Below, piece by piece: positions 47,385 to 56,986 of a stretch of 56,986 bases of DNA. Every line of letters begins with the position of its first letter. The stretch's first letter is position 1. A program made the position numbers and the translations under genes. The DNA is taken from the NCBI GenBank assembly GCA_029945375.1, contig JAQOTE010000028.1, positions 1 through 56,986 of the forward strand, in the 5' to 3' direction. The notes under the pieces are model-generated. The model was given only the letters and a program-made list of their open reading frames with translations, ran no database searches and was not told where the DNA came from. The stretch comes from Agaricus subrufescens (lineage: Eukaryota > Basidiomycota > Agaricomycetes > Agaricales > Agaricaceae).

Positions 47385-48962
47385 CAGTGGACAACAAAAC
47401 CTTTCCAATGTTTTGTACATTTGTAAAGAACATGCTATAGCAGTCCAAATAAATTGTGTAAAATCATGGAAATATACAGGGAGGTACATCATCATCTTGT
47501 TTACATGTATGTACAATACTGTGGCTGTGCTTTGAATTTAAGTTCAGTTTCAAGAGGGTTTAAGATTGAGGACCATTGGAAAGGTTTTGTTGCTGCTCAT
47601 TTCAAAGACAGAAAAGGCTCATTGCTGGAGCTTGCAATGATGTTTGTCAGCTGAAAATGTTACATAATGATATTCTCATGTTGCTTTCACTATCCTGTGA
47701 CATGTCACACCTGTTATGTCACACCAAACCACTTCCAATATTTGAAAAACATTTACTTGATTATTATATAAGAAATTGTTATTTAATCAAATATTTTTAG
47801 TGATAATTTTGTATCTGGTCTCAGAAAAGGTTAGCTTGGAACATAAGCACACTTATATGATGTGATTAGACCAGTTTCAGCTGTTTTTGTAGATATTTTT
47901 CAATGATAGTCTTATTAAAATATTATATTATCTACTTTTTGATCACAAATCTCTGGATTCCTAGGTGGTTCGCATTCTAAATTTTACTATAGGAGTCTCT
48001 AGTCTTCTAATCTTTAATTCTGTTACCCCTAGGGTATAGTCAAATATTTCAATGTACCTGGAAACAGCTTGCAATGTTAGCATAACATGATAGAATCAGG
48101 GGTACATATGTGGACTTATGAAAAACAAGTTTTGATGGACTAAATAATTATGCCATAGGCCCAATATACTAGAATAAGTACCTTGTAAAAAAGTCAATAC
48201 AGTTCAATAGTAAGAATAAGAAGAAAAAGGCTAAATCAAAATGGCATATAGAGATAAAGTAATTTACAAGAGGTAATACAAGTATCTGCAACTGTACACT
48301 CAGTAACTGAATTGAAATTGTTATGGATATTATATATAGAGTAAATGCTCATGTTTTGAAAGTAAATTTGAGATACTAACATCCAAGCAGCTTTCAAAAT
48401 TTGACATAAAAAAAGAAGAAATTGTGTTTTCTAGTGAAGAATGGTACAAATACACTGGAAATGATCAAGAGAATAGCCCCAAGATGTCATGCACATACTT
48501 TTTAATAATAAATAGCCCATTTGCACACAAGTAAGCAACTTTAACCTAGGTACTAGATGAGAAGGCTTCAAAGTTTCAAACAATAGGAGACTTAGACTAT
48601 TTTCCAAATTACAGGGGGTTTGGTGTGACATAACAGGTGTGACATGTCACAGGATAGTGAAAGCAACATGAGAATATTATTATGTAACACTTTCAGCTGA
48701 CAAACATCATTGCAAGCCCTAGCAATTAGCCTTTTCCATCTTTGAAATGAGCAGCAACAAAACCTTTCCAATGGTCCTCAATCTTAAACCCTCTTGAAAC
48801 TGAACTTAAATTCAAAGCACAGCCACAGTATTGTACATACATGTAAACAAGATGATGATGTACCTCCCTGTATATTTCCATGATTTTACACAATTTATTT
48901 GGACTGCTATAGCATGTTCTTTACAAATGTACAAAACATTGGAAAGGTTTTGTTGCCCACTG
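47385..48962. mobile_element. Tc1-like element without transposase, 1578 bp (element 3)
   Basis: Ends CAGTGGACAACAAAACCTTT and ...TTGTTGCCCACTG, flanked by TA (47383-47384, 48963-48964). Arms about 350 bp (47385-47732, 48614-48962). The outer motif recurs inverted at 47573-47591, again making a 207-bp outer unit. The centre is AT-rich with no substantial ORF; about one CpG. Related in end sequence to element 2 and less to the 40058 element. Inserted in copia A. Confidence 0.85.
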
Positions 48963-48964
48963 TA

Positions 48965-49429
48965 CAGGCTTGCTATGCAGTCCCCTGACAGGGAACACTG
49001 GATTGATGCCTGTAACACTGAGATATTCAATCTCAAGGCTAACAGGACTTGGGAACTCACTGAGCTGCCTCCTGGTAAGAAGGTAGTCAACTCTGGCTGA
49101 GTCTTCAAGGTCAAAAGGCATGCTGACAGCTCCATTGAGTGCTATAGGGCTCGCCTTGTTGCTAAAGGGTTCTCCCAACATCCTGGCTTTGATTACACCA
49201 AGGTCTTTGCCCCTACATTTTGTCCTGCCTCTCTGAGACTCATTATAGCTCTGGCTGCTAGAGAGGGCTACAAAATGCATTCTGTTGACATCTCCTCTGC
49301 CTTCACTTATGGGGAACTCGAGGAGGAGATCTACATGAGACAACCAGAGGACTATCATATTAGGGGACCTAATATGGTCTTCAGGCTCCGTAAATCGCTC
49401 TATGGCCTTAAGCAGGCTGCCAGACACTA
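48965..49429 (+). pseudogene. Ty1/copia reverse transcriptase, N-terminal part (copia A)
   Basis: Reads SPDREHWIDACNTEIFNL, ANRTWELTELPPGKKVVNSG, then (after an in-frame TGA where Trp is expected, near 49098) VFKVKRHADSSIECYRARLV, KGFSQHPGFDYTKVFAPT, SVDISSAFTYGELEEEIYMR, QPEDYHIRGPNMVFRL and SLYGLKQAAR. It breaks off inside the RT, where a LINE begins. Confidence 0.82.
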
Positions 49430-51436
49430 ATAGAGCAGCGGAAAGCCAAGGGCTCGACCCTACACCACAACTCCTTGGAATTCAAAACCAAGGCAATCCG
49501 ACAGAAGATGAAGTCCCCCCTCGACTCCATCATCAACGTTCCTTGCAAGGAGATCTTCCACCCCCTCTCTGAGCACATCAAACCGGGCTACCGACTCATC
49601 GATTGGTGCCCGGACCATATCAAATTCATCCAACCCCCAGCGGACAAGGACGACTCCTTCCTCTATCACCTCGACATACATGGGGCGAACATTCATAACA
49701 CCAGCGACCTCCACGTCATCACAGCTGGCGTTCTCAATCCAATCGATCCATCCCAACCCCTGGAGAATCAGAGTCATTCCCACATCGCTTTGTCCACTGT
49801 CTTCAACGACAAAACGATATCGTCCAAAACCCATGCTGCTGGACGCAGAATCACGAAGGAAACACTTGTAGGATGGTCCGCATTCCTTGGCCTCCTCAAA
49901 GCGTATCGCAAATTAGAGAAAGGACTTGACGTCAAAAGAGTTATTCTCTACACCACCTCGCCATCCACAGTTCGCAAACTTATGGCGGTTTCATCCAAGC
50001 CATTCGGTAGTCAACTTTCGATCGCCGTCTTGCTCATGTTCGAGGCTCTTGTAACCAAATTCCTGTTAGTGGACATTTGTGTGAAGGGCTTCCGAGAGAG
50101 TTGGGCAACTCGACCACCGGACAGCAACATCGGCTTTCAGCCGGCAGCTTTCCAGGCTTATTGGAACACTAGAAAAGAGCGGACTTTCACCTGGGTGGGG
50201 ATTCAGTTTCCTCAATCCGCGTCATACAGATGGGCCAGAAGCGAGACCACCAAATCCGCTATCGCACTATGGCACAGAGGGTTCGATGACCCAACAAATT
50301 GGCCCTGCTTCAAGGGACAGGGCTGGTACAACACAAAATCCTGTAAAGTGGAATCTGAGAGGTTGAAGCATAGCGCTTTGTATCCAGATCACTTTTGGGT
50401 ATCAAGCAGGGAATTGAGAGCGGGGCTAGCCACCTCCCCCTTTGCTCTGCATGATGAATTTCATGACGGTAGTTTTGGGACTGGGATGTTGAGGCCGGAC
50501 GCCTCCTACTCAGACTATCAACTCTGTCCGGGGAAGAAGAAGTCTGGCCGGTTAAAACAGGGTGGTGCCACTGGCTCAGACAATTTGGATTGGTTAAAAC
50601 AGGGCGGTGCCGCTGATCACGAAAATAGTTGTAAGTTCACGGTTGACAAACCAACTCACCTAAATCTAGGCTTATGGCTCCGCAACTACGGTGGGGTCTC
50701 AGTCACTCATAATTCCCCTTTGTGTGCCTGTCTTGTGCGCACAATCACCAACCATGCCCCCATCGGATCATATCGTGCTCGATTCTTTCCGAACGAACTG
50801 TTCAAGACGTGCCCCTGCTCTCCCAACTCACCGGAGACACGTCAACATATTCTCAATGTCTGTCCTCTATTCGTCAGAAGGGCGGAACACTATTCTATCG
50901 GCGGGATCAAATCAATCCAAGGTCTCATCCTATTCTTGACCGACAATCCCAAAGCATTTGCTTTCGAAGATGACTCTGATCTTCCGCGAGTGCCACGAAT
51001 ATGCGAACCTGACTGGCCTGCGTATTACAAGCAGGTTTACCAGCAATGGAAAGAGGAGAATAAGGGGAGGAGGAAGCACAAGTGTCCTCTTCTATTGGGG
51101 CCAATTTTCTACCACGAGATGACTATGAGCCAATTTGAAACCGTGTTCGAGGCGGATGAATGGAGGGAGGTGTTTATGAACTCGGTAATGGAGATGAAGC
51201 CATGGACTCGGCGGAATGTTTTCAAAAGGTGCAAGGAGTTTCTTTTCTTTGTGCTTGTACTTCAGCATTTCCTTTTCCTTCAGTCCGGTATTATTGTACT
51301 TGTATATGGATCGCTCTATGTTTCTGCGTTTGACTTTTTCATTTCTCATATAGCGTTGACCAAGTCCGCTGGATACGTTTCTTTTGCGCATTTGTTGTTT
51401 GTTTTTTCATGTAATGTCTCACGCCAACAAAGGTAG
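49430..51436 (+). pseudogene. LINE pol, C-terminal part (RNase H-like and zinc-knuckle region)
   Basis: Partial LINE protein with no start codon of its own; the reverse transcriptase catalytic core is missing because of 5' truncation. What remains includes LSTVFNDKTISSKTHAAGR, GWSAFLGLLKAYRKLEKG, ERTFTWVGIQFPQSASYRW, LGLWLRNYGGVSV and the C-terminal CxCSPNSPETRQHILNVC cluster. No premature stop, whereas the minus copy has a TGA where this one has CGA (Arg of WATRPPD). Likely inert because truncated. Confidence 0.75.
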
Positions 51437-51531
51437 AGTACAGGTGATGTAAAGTACGGGGAACGCGTTATGGCACCCTTAAGGTCGATTTTGAAATAAT
51501 CCCATTGATTACAAAAAAAAAAAAAAAAAAA
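49430..51531 (+). mobile_element. LINE retrotransposon, 5'-truncated, with poly(A) tail
   Basis: Starts inside the LINE pol ORF and ends with a 19-bp A run (51513-51531). The open frame runs to TAG at 51434-51436 without interruption: RKAKGSTLHHNSLEFK, then an RNase H-like region and a Cys/His motif (CPCSPNSPETRQHILNVC). The same element is present as a longer minus-strand copy at 53431-56345, which defines the truncation point. It is inserted in copia A and replaces part of it. Confidence 0.85.
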
Positions 51532-51655
51532 GCCTATGCAGTCTCCTACCTCGGGAGATTCAACCACAATCCTGCTCCTGCCCATTGGCTTGCTGTCAAG
51601 CATTTATTTGCTATTTGAAGGGCACACTGCACTACCAGCTTGTATACCGGGGTAC
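51532..51655 (+). pseudogene. Ty1/copia RNase H-proximal remnant (copia A)
   Basis: Directly after the LINE poly(A): AYAVSYLGRFNHNPAPAHWL, AVKHLFAI-stop, then degenerate sequence up to GGTAC, where the LTR of another copia starts. This is the continuation of copia A, missing about 0.47 kb compared with the protein at 51991-53160. Confidence 0.7.
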
Positions 51656-51969
51656 TGTTGGAACGGGACATAGAGTTCACAGTGGCGATCCTAACAACGC
51701 TAGTATCGAGTGGATCGGATAAGAAATGAGCTAGTATTAGCACAGTTAATCTGTGGACAAGTATAAGAAGCTAAACAACAATACAAAGAGATTGCTCACC
51801 TGTGGACAAGTATAAGAAGCTAAAGACTTCTAAGTCGTCCACAGGCAAGTTCAACATGCGCTGACTAATCTATCACGTGAGCGGAAGCGTCCGCTTACTC
51901 TAAGTCGAGATATACACAAAACAAATTGTCCAGTCACTCTAATAGCTGAATGCTTGGGGCATTCTAACA
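51656..51969 (-). repeat. Copia LTR (3' LTR of the minus-strand copia)
   Basis: 314 bp, TGTTAGAATGCCCC...CCGTTCCAACA on the minus strand (TG...CA ends). A polypurine stretch AAGGGGGTG directly precedes it in minus sense (51970-51978), as expected of the plus-strand primer site. Contains two direct copies of TGTGGACAAGTATAAGAAGC and an inverted partial copy that closes a hairpin (51799-51845). Confidence 0.82.
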
Positions 51970-51990
51970 CACCCCCTTGATCCAAGCAGT

Positions 51991-53160
51991 CTAGTGTCCA
52001 AGTCCCAATAGCAGGACAGCAAAATCAATCACCTTTGGTGCCACAGCCTTGGTCAGAATGTCGGCCACTTGCTGATCAGTAGAAACATAGAGGGGATCAA
52101 TGATTCCTTCTTCTACAGCCTCCCGGAGCCAGTAGAACCAAAGATCCAGGTGTTTCATGCGCCCGTGGTGCTCAGGATTCTTTGCCACACTGATTCCAGA
52201 CTTGTTATCAACAAATAAAGTCAAAGCAAGTGTCTGGGGGTAGCCAAACTCGCTGAGAATGTTCCTAGTCCACTTGATCTCCTTTCCAGCCTCAACAGCA
52301 GCCACAAACTCGGCCTCAGTGCTCGAGAGAGTCACAAAGGGCTGACGCTTTGAGGACCATCCTACAGCAGCTCCAGACACCAGAGTCACATATCCACCTG
52401 TAGCTCGACCTGTGGCCTTGCAGCCGCCGTGAGAGGCATTGGAATAGGTGGTAAACAGTTCTCCAGAGTCACCACCTCTGTAGATGAGCTGGTAGTGCAG
52501 GGTGCCCTTCAAATAGCGAAGTAAATGCTTCACTGCAAGCCAGTGGGCAGGAGCTGGGTTATGATTGAATCTCCCGAGATAGGAGACAGCATAGGCAATG
52601 TCGGGATGAGTCATGGTGGCGAGATACTGCAGGGCACCTACAGCAGAGAGATAAGGAACTGATTTCATCTCAGCTTGCTCTTCGAGAGAGGGAACAATGT
52701 CGGAGAGCTCAGAGCCAGGTGCAAGTGGGGTGGAAAGGGAGTTGGAATCATCCATATGGAATTGTTCTAGCAGCTCCTTGATGTAGTGCTCTTGTGAGAG
52801 CGAAATGGTGCGCTTAGAACGGTCCTGCTTCACCTGAATACCTAGTAGCAGAGTGGTAGACCCGAGATCTCGCAGTTTGAAGTCGCTAGACAGTTCAGAG
52901 ACAGCAGCAGAGACAGCAGAATCACTTTTAGACACCAGAGTGATATCATCAATGAAGACAGGCACTATGACCTTGATGTCTCCCTTGGAATAAATGTAGA
53001 TGGAGTTGTCGGAGCGAGGTCTGGAGTAGCCAATACCCTCTAGGACACTTCTGAGCTTCTTGCTCCATTGTCTGGCAGCCTGCTTAAGGCCATAGAGCGA
53101 TTTTTGGAGCCTGAAGACCATGTTAGGTCCCCCAGTGTGGTAGCCTTCTGGTTGTCTCAT
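51991..53160 (-). CDS. Ty1/copia polyprotein, reverse transcriptase/RNase H part (5'-truncated)
   Basis: 389 codons without interruption. RT: SLYGLKQAARQWSKKL, VPVFIDDITLVSKSD (the IDD catalytic motif), LLLGIQVKQDR, SVPYLSAVGALQYLATMTHP and DIAYAVSYLGRF. RNase H: YSNASHGGCKATGR, SSTEAEFVAAVEAGKE, LFVDNKSGISVAKNPEHHGR, MKHLDLWFYWLREAV and VADILTKAV, then the stop, polypurine tract and LTR in correct order. The upstream gag, protease, integrase and first RT blocks are missing; the frame ends at EEIYMR-equivalent sequence next to another LTR. The apparent Met start is internal. Confidence 0.88.
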   Translation of the reverse strand: MRQPEGYHTGGPNMVFRLQKSLYGLKQAARQWSKKLRSVLEGIGYSRPRSDNSIYIYSKGDIKVIVPVFIDDITLVSKSDSAVSAAVSELSSDFKLRDLGSTTLLLGIQVKQDRSKRTISLSQEHYIKELLEQFHMDDSNSLSTPLAPGSELSDIVPSLEEQAEMKSVPYLSAVGALQYLATMTHPDIAYAVSYLGRFNHNPAPAHWLAVKHLLRYLKGTLHYQLIYRGGDSGELFTTYSNASHGGCKATGRATGGYVTLVSGAAVGWSSKRQPFVTLSSTEAEFVAAVEAGKEIKWTRNILSEFGYPQTLALTLFVDNKSGISVAKNPEHHGRMKHLDLWFYWLREAVEEGIIDPLYVSTDQQVADILTKAVAPKVIDFAVLLLGLGH

Positions 53161-53183
53161 GTAGATCTCCTTGTCAGAGGTAG

Positions 53184-53430
53184 AACGTAGCGCGTGCGGA
53201 GACGGTTCTAACGGTGGTAGTCACGAGTGAATCGGATAAGAATTGATTTAGCAATGCTGTGAACAAGTCTAAGAAGCTATCTATCAAGATACAGAACTCT
53301 ATACTCACCTGTGAACAAGTCTAAGAAGCTAAAGGCTTCTAGAGCGTTCACAGGCAAGTTCAACATGTACTTACTAATATATCACATGATCAGAAAGTCG
53401 TACCATCTCTAAGTCCATATACAAGACTGT
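53184..53430 (-). repeat. Diverged copia-type LTR, interrupted by LINE
   Basis: Similar along its length to the LTR at 51656-51969 in the same orientation (GTGAATCGGATAAGAATTG, two TGTGAACAAGTCTAAGAAGC copies, and the hairpin at 53308-53354), but clearly older or from a sister family. It ends at the poly(T) of the minus-strand LINE. Confidence 0.65.
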
Positions 53431-56345
53431 TTTTTTTTTTTTTTTTTTTTTTGTAATCAATAGGATTTATTTCAAAATCGACCTTAAGGGTGCCATAACG
53501 CGTTCCCCGTACTTTACATCGCCTGTACACTACCTCTGTCGGCTCGAGACATTACATGAAAAAACGAACAACAAATGAGCAAAAGAAACGTATCCAGCGG
53601 ACTTGGTCAATGCTATATGAGAGAGAAGAAATGAAAAAGAAAAAGAATAGAGCGATCCATATACAAGTACAATAATACCGGACTGAAGAAAAAGGAAACG
53701 CTGAAGTACAAGCACAAAGAAAAGAAACTCCTTGCACCTTTTAAAAACATTCCGCCGAGTCCACGGCCTCATCTCCATTACCGAGTTCGTAAACACCTCT
53801 CTCCATTCATCCGCCTCGAACACGGTTTCAAATTGGCTCATAATCATCTCATGGTAGAAAATAGGCCCCATTTGGAGAGGACGCTTGCGCTTTCTCCTCT
53901 CCTTGTTTTCATCCTTCCGTTGCTGGTAAACCTGCTTGTAATACACAGGCCAGTCAGGTTCGCATACTCGTGACACTCGCGGAAGATCTGAGTCATCTTC
54001 GAACGTGAACGCTTTAGGATTGTCGGTTAGGAATAGGATAAGACCTTGTATGGATTCGATTCCGCCGATAGAGTAATGATCTGCCCTTCTGACGTATAAT
54101 GGGCAGACGTTTAGAATATGCTGATGCATCTCAGGTGAGTTGGGAGAGCACGGACACGTCTTGAACGGTTCGTTCGGAAAGAATCTTGCGCGATAAGATC
54201 CGATTGGGGTGTGGTTGGTGATTGTGCGTACCAGACGAGCACACAGAGGGGAGTTATGAGCGACTGAGACCCCGCCGTAGTTGCGGAGCCATAAGCCTAG
54301 ATTGAGGTGAGTTGGTTTGTCAACCGTGAACTTACAACTATTTTCGTGATCAGCGGCACCGCCCTGTTTTAACTGATCCGAATTGTCTGAGCCAGCGGCA
54401 CTGCCCTGTTTTAACCGGCCAGACTTCTTCTTCCCTGGACGGAGTTGATAGTCTGAGTAGGAGGCGTCCGGCCTCAACATCCCAGTCCCGAAACTCCCGT
54501 CGTGAAATTCATCATGCAGAGCAAAGGGGGGTGGCTGGCCCCGCTCTCAATTCCCTGCTTGATACCCAAAAGTGATCCGGATACGAAGCGCTATGCTTCA
54601 ACCTCTCAGATTCCACTTTACAGGATTTTGTGTCGTACCAGCCTTGTCCCTTGAAACAAGGCCGATTCGTTGGGTTCTCGAACCCTTGTTGCCATAGTGT
54701 GATAGCGGATTTAGTGGTTTCGCTTCTGGCCCATCTATATGACGCAGATTGAGGAAACTGAATCCCCGCCCAAGTGAAGGTTCGCTCTTTTCTAGCGTTC
54801 CAATAAGCCTGATAAGCCGCCGGCTGAAGGCCGACATTGCTATCCGGTGGTCAAGTTGCCCAACTCTCTCGGAAGCCCTTCACACAAATATCCACTGAAG
54901 GGAATTTGGTTACAAGAGCCTCGAACATGAGCGAGACAGCAATCGACAATTGACTACCGAAAGGCTTGGATGAAACCACCATAAGTTCGTGAACAGTGGA
55001 TGGCGAGGTAGTGTAGAGGATGACTCGTTTGACATCAAGTCCTTTCTCCAATTTGCAATACGCTTTGAGGAGGCCGAGGAATGCGGACCATCCTACAAGT
55101 GTTTCCTTCGTGACTCTGCGTCCAGTGGCATGGGTTTTGGACGATATCGTTTTGTCGTTAAAAATGGTGGACAAAGCGATGTGTGAGTGGCTCTGATGCT
55201 CCAAGGGGTAGGAGGGATCGACAGGATTATGAACTCCAGCGGTGATGACGTGAAGATCGCTGGTGTTATGGATGTTCGCCCCATGAATGTCGAGGTGATA
55301 TAAAAATGAGTCGTCCTTATCCGCAGGGGGTTGGATGAACTTGATGCGGTCCAGATATCGATCGATGAGTCGATAACCCGGTTTGATGTGCTCGGAGAGG
55401 GGGTGGAAAATCTCCTTACAAGGTACGTTGATGATGGAGTCCAGCGGGGACTTCATCTTCTGTCGGATGGCCTCGGTTTTGAATTCCAAGGAGTTGTGAT
55501 GAAGGGTCGAGCCCTTGGCTTTCCGCCATTCTATTAGTGTAAGAACGGGATAGTTGGGGTGTAGCGTGTTGAGGCGAATGGTGGAGCGCTCATACAGCTT
55601 TTTGAGGGTGATGGAGATGGGCATGAGGCCAGCCACGGCACTCATTCCACCTATGGGAGTGGTACGGAACGCGCCTGTAATCCAGCGAGCTCCTTGAGAA
55701 TGGGTGAGTTCGACCATTTTGACGTTGGTCCTAAAACATCGGGTCCCCGGAATGTACCAACAGCGAAGCCCAAAGGTCGCTATTGGTTGAACGCACGAGA
55801 TGTAGAGCGTACGCTTTTGCTTGACTGTGAGTCCACGTGCTGAGTTGCCAAGGGATTTCATGCATCGTACTGCAGAAATGGATTTCGTGGCGTAGAATTT
55901 GATGTGATCCTTGAAAGTGAGGTTGCGGTCAAACATAATTCCGAGGTACCTCCAGATTGTCTTGGGGGTAAGAGGATTGGTCGAAGTGAATGGGGCGAAC
56001 CTGAGGGGGAGAGGGGGGTTTGCCGAGTGATAGTTGCGGGCAGAGTCCGCGAAATTAAACAGTTCCGTCTTTGAATGTTCCATAATCAGACTGAAGTCAG
56101 TGAGTATGGAGGTGATTTGGGCGTACGCCTCTTTTAGAGAGTCAAGAACGTCCGATCTACAATCCCCAGTTGCAACAAGTAGTCCGTCATCAACGAAAGA
56201 GAGAAAAGCAGTCAAAGGAAAATGAATATGAGAATCCTCGTCTGATAACCATAAGTCCAAAAGATGGAAAACAGGAGCTAAATACAATGCAGAAAGAATT
56301 GGAGAAAGCACACTACCTTGTCCTACACACATCGAGTCGAGAAAG
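53431..56345 (-). mobile_element. LINE retrotransposon copy 2, minus strand
   Basis: Poly(T) at about 53431-53452 is the A tail in minus sense. Its 3' UTR is the same as in the plus-strand copy (TAAGGTCGATTTTGAAATAA region). The coding part extends farther 5' than the other copy and includes the RT catalytic domain. It still lacks the endonuclease and ORF1, so it is 5'-truncated near 56333-56345, where copia LTR-like sequence follows. Confidence 0.82.
53530..56332 (-). pseudogene. LINE reverse transcriptase / RNase H polyprotein, broken
   Basis: RT: GQGSVLSPILSALYLAP, LTAFLSFVDDGLLVATG (FVDD catalytic motif), FSLIMEHSKTELFNF, WRYLGIMFDRNLTFKDH, KRTLYISCVQPIATFG, THSQGARWITGAFRTTP. Then the RNase H-like and CCHC regions shared with the plus copy. 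The frame stops at 54853-54851 with TGA where the plus copy has CGA (WAT-R-PPD), and a 2-base deletion near 54530 (CCACCCCCCTTTG versus CCACCTCCCCCTTTG) shifts the frame. It then continues to the stop at 53530. No longer able to encode a full enzyme. Confidence 0.82.
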
Positions 56346-56389
56346 GAAGGTTAAATTGTTAATAGAATACTGTGTCTTTTCGACCAATG

Positions 56390-56558
56390 AGATAGTGAAA
56401 AGAAAAGAAACAACTTTGTTTCTCTTTGTATTGCTGTTATAGCTTCTTATACTTGTCCACAGAGTAACTGTGCTAATACTAGCTCATTTCTTATCTGATC
56501 TGCTCGATGCTAGTGTTGTTAGGATCACCACTGCAAACTCTACGTTCCACTTCCAACA
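56390..56558 (+). repeat. Copia LTR, 3' part (5' LTR of the right-hand copia)
   Basis: Plus-oriented counterpart of the 51656-51969 LTR; about the last 170 bp remain, ending CACTTCCAACA at 56558. Compared with that LTR several CG are TG or CA. The left part is replaced or disrupted next to the LINE. Confidence 0.75.
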
Positions 56559-56570
56559 GGTTATGGGCCC
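56559..56570 (+). promoter_or_regulatory. Primer-binding site, half initiator-tRNA type
   Basis: GGTTATGGGCCC directly follows the LTR end. It is complementary to the anticodon-loop region (GGGCCCAUAACC) of eukaryotic initiator Met-tRNA, the half-tRNA primer known from Drosophila copia and some other Ty1/copia elements, rather than to a tRNA 3' CCA end. Confidence 0.7.
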
Positions 56571-56691
56571 TGGCTTCTAATGACCTACAAATCAATTTTT
56601 CTTTCTTCAACCATCTTCAACTCAACTCCTACTCTCTCTCATCCCTCCTCCCTCAAACTATTTTGCTTCTCCTGCCCTCATTTTTGCTTGT

Positions 56692-56986
56692 ATGGCTTCG
56701 TGTTCACCAGCATTTGTTAAGCTCAATGGGGAGAACTATGCCATGTGGTCCAGCAAGATGGAGGCCTGGCTACGTGCCTCTGGCCTATGGAGACTTGTTT
56801 CAGGCAAACAAAGTGCTCCCTCTATTCCCTCTTCCCCTACTCCCCAGGATTTTGCTTCCCAGTCACTCTGGGAGGACAAACTTGATAAGGCTGCTGGCTG
56901 GCTCTACTTAATGGTTGAAGAAGACCAAAGGGTGCATTTTGCAGGCATCCAGGACAATCCCATCAAGATGTGGGCTGCTCTGGAGG
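56692..56986 (+). CDS. Ty1/copia gag (runs off right edge)
   Basis: Begins MASCSPAFVKLNGENYAMWS, with the LNGxNYxxW motif at the start of copia Gag, then KMEAWLRASGLWRLVSG and DKLDKAAGWLYLMVEEDQRV, closely related to the 43381 gag. Open to the window edge. Together with the LTR and primer-binding site it marks the 5' end of a plus-strand copia whose integrity cannot be judged here. Confidence 0.85.
   Translation, partial: MASCSPAFVKLNGENYAMWSSKMEAWLRASGLWRLVSGKQSAPSIPSSPTPQDFASQSLWEDKLDKAAGWLYLMVEEDQRVHFAGIQDNPIKMWAALE

Noticed and set aside
49475..51436. The 653-codon open frame as an intact host gene
   Set aside because: The same sequence is the C-terminal part of the LINE on the minus strand, and it ends in a 3' UTR and poly(A) shared by both copies.

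Overview
The window looks like nuclear DNA of a filamentous basidiomycete, most likely an agaricomycete. The genes are dense and cut by many short introns of about 50-65 bp. The gene families are fungal: a TRP1-type tryptophan enzyme, sphingolipid C9-methyltransferase, ATP18, mitochondrial IleRS and a fungal 7TM receptor. The degenerate tyrosine-recombinase element at 38-39.5 kb belongs to a family I know from agaricomycete genomes. I do not assign a species.

Left two thirds (1-34.2 kb) is ordinary, CpG-containing gene space. In order it holds: an aldo/keto reductase (running off the left edge), a TRP1-like gene reduced to IGPS plus a degenerate PRAI domain, a SAP/zinc-knuckle protein, a Qc-SNARE, gamma-tubulin complex protein GCP2, an ER-type CUE protein, a class-I glutamine-amidotransferase-like enzyme, a 7TM receptor, tRNA-Val, a GNAT-Mss4 fusion, ATP synthase subunit j, a CSC1/OSCA-type channel, sphingolipid C9-methyltransferase, tRNA-Leu, acetolactate synthase, a cytochrome-b5 fragment, a decaying acyl-CoA synthetase and mitochondrial IleRS. 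Several neighbours are divergent over about 90-115 bp (AKR/TRP1-like, GNAT-Mss4/ATP18, CSC1/methyltransferase), so they probably share promoters.

From about 34.5 kb to the right edge the window is a nested transposon graveyard. An alcohol/polyol dehydrogenase gene is split into two pieces about 3 kb apart, with a MITE-like palindrome, a 1.5 kb CpG-free block and a 1.15 kb foldback element between them. Then come a CpG-eroded tyrosine-recombinase element carrying a 214-bp MITE, an intact Tc1/mariner-type element, and a Ty1/copia element (about 43.4-51.6 kb). That copia is interrupted by two related 1578-bp Tc1-like elements without ORFs, a 112-bp hairpin, and a LINE whose insertion removed about 0.47 kb. 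To the right are a reverse-oriented copia with its LTR, a diverged LTR, a second LINE on the minus strand, and the 5' end of another copia with its primer-binding site.

The strongest patterns are: (1) near-total CpG depletion with CGA-to-TGA stops and Arg-to-Trp/Cys changes, which points to methylation-linked C-to-T decay; (2) three diverged Tc1-like elements that share about 207-bp terminal arms, each bounded by facing inverted copies of a binding-site-like motif; (3) a hairpin in the copia LTR with compensatory changes; (4) a TRP1-like protein that has lost one catalytic domain and the key cysteine of another. All coordinates come from reading the sequence by eye; splice sites are inferred from GT/AG signals and protein continuity.
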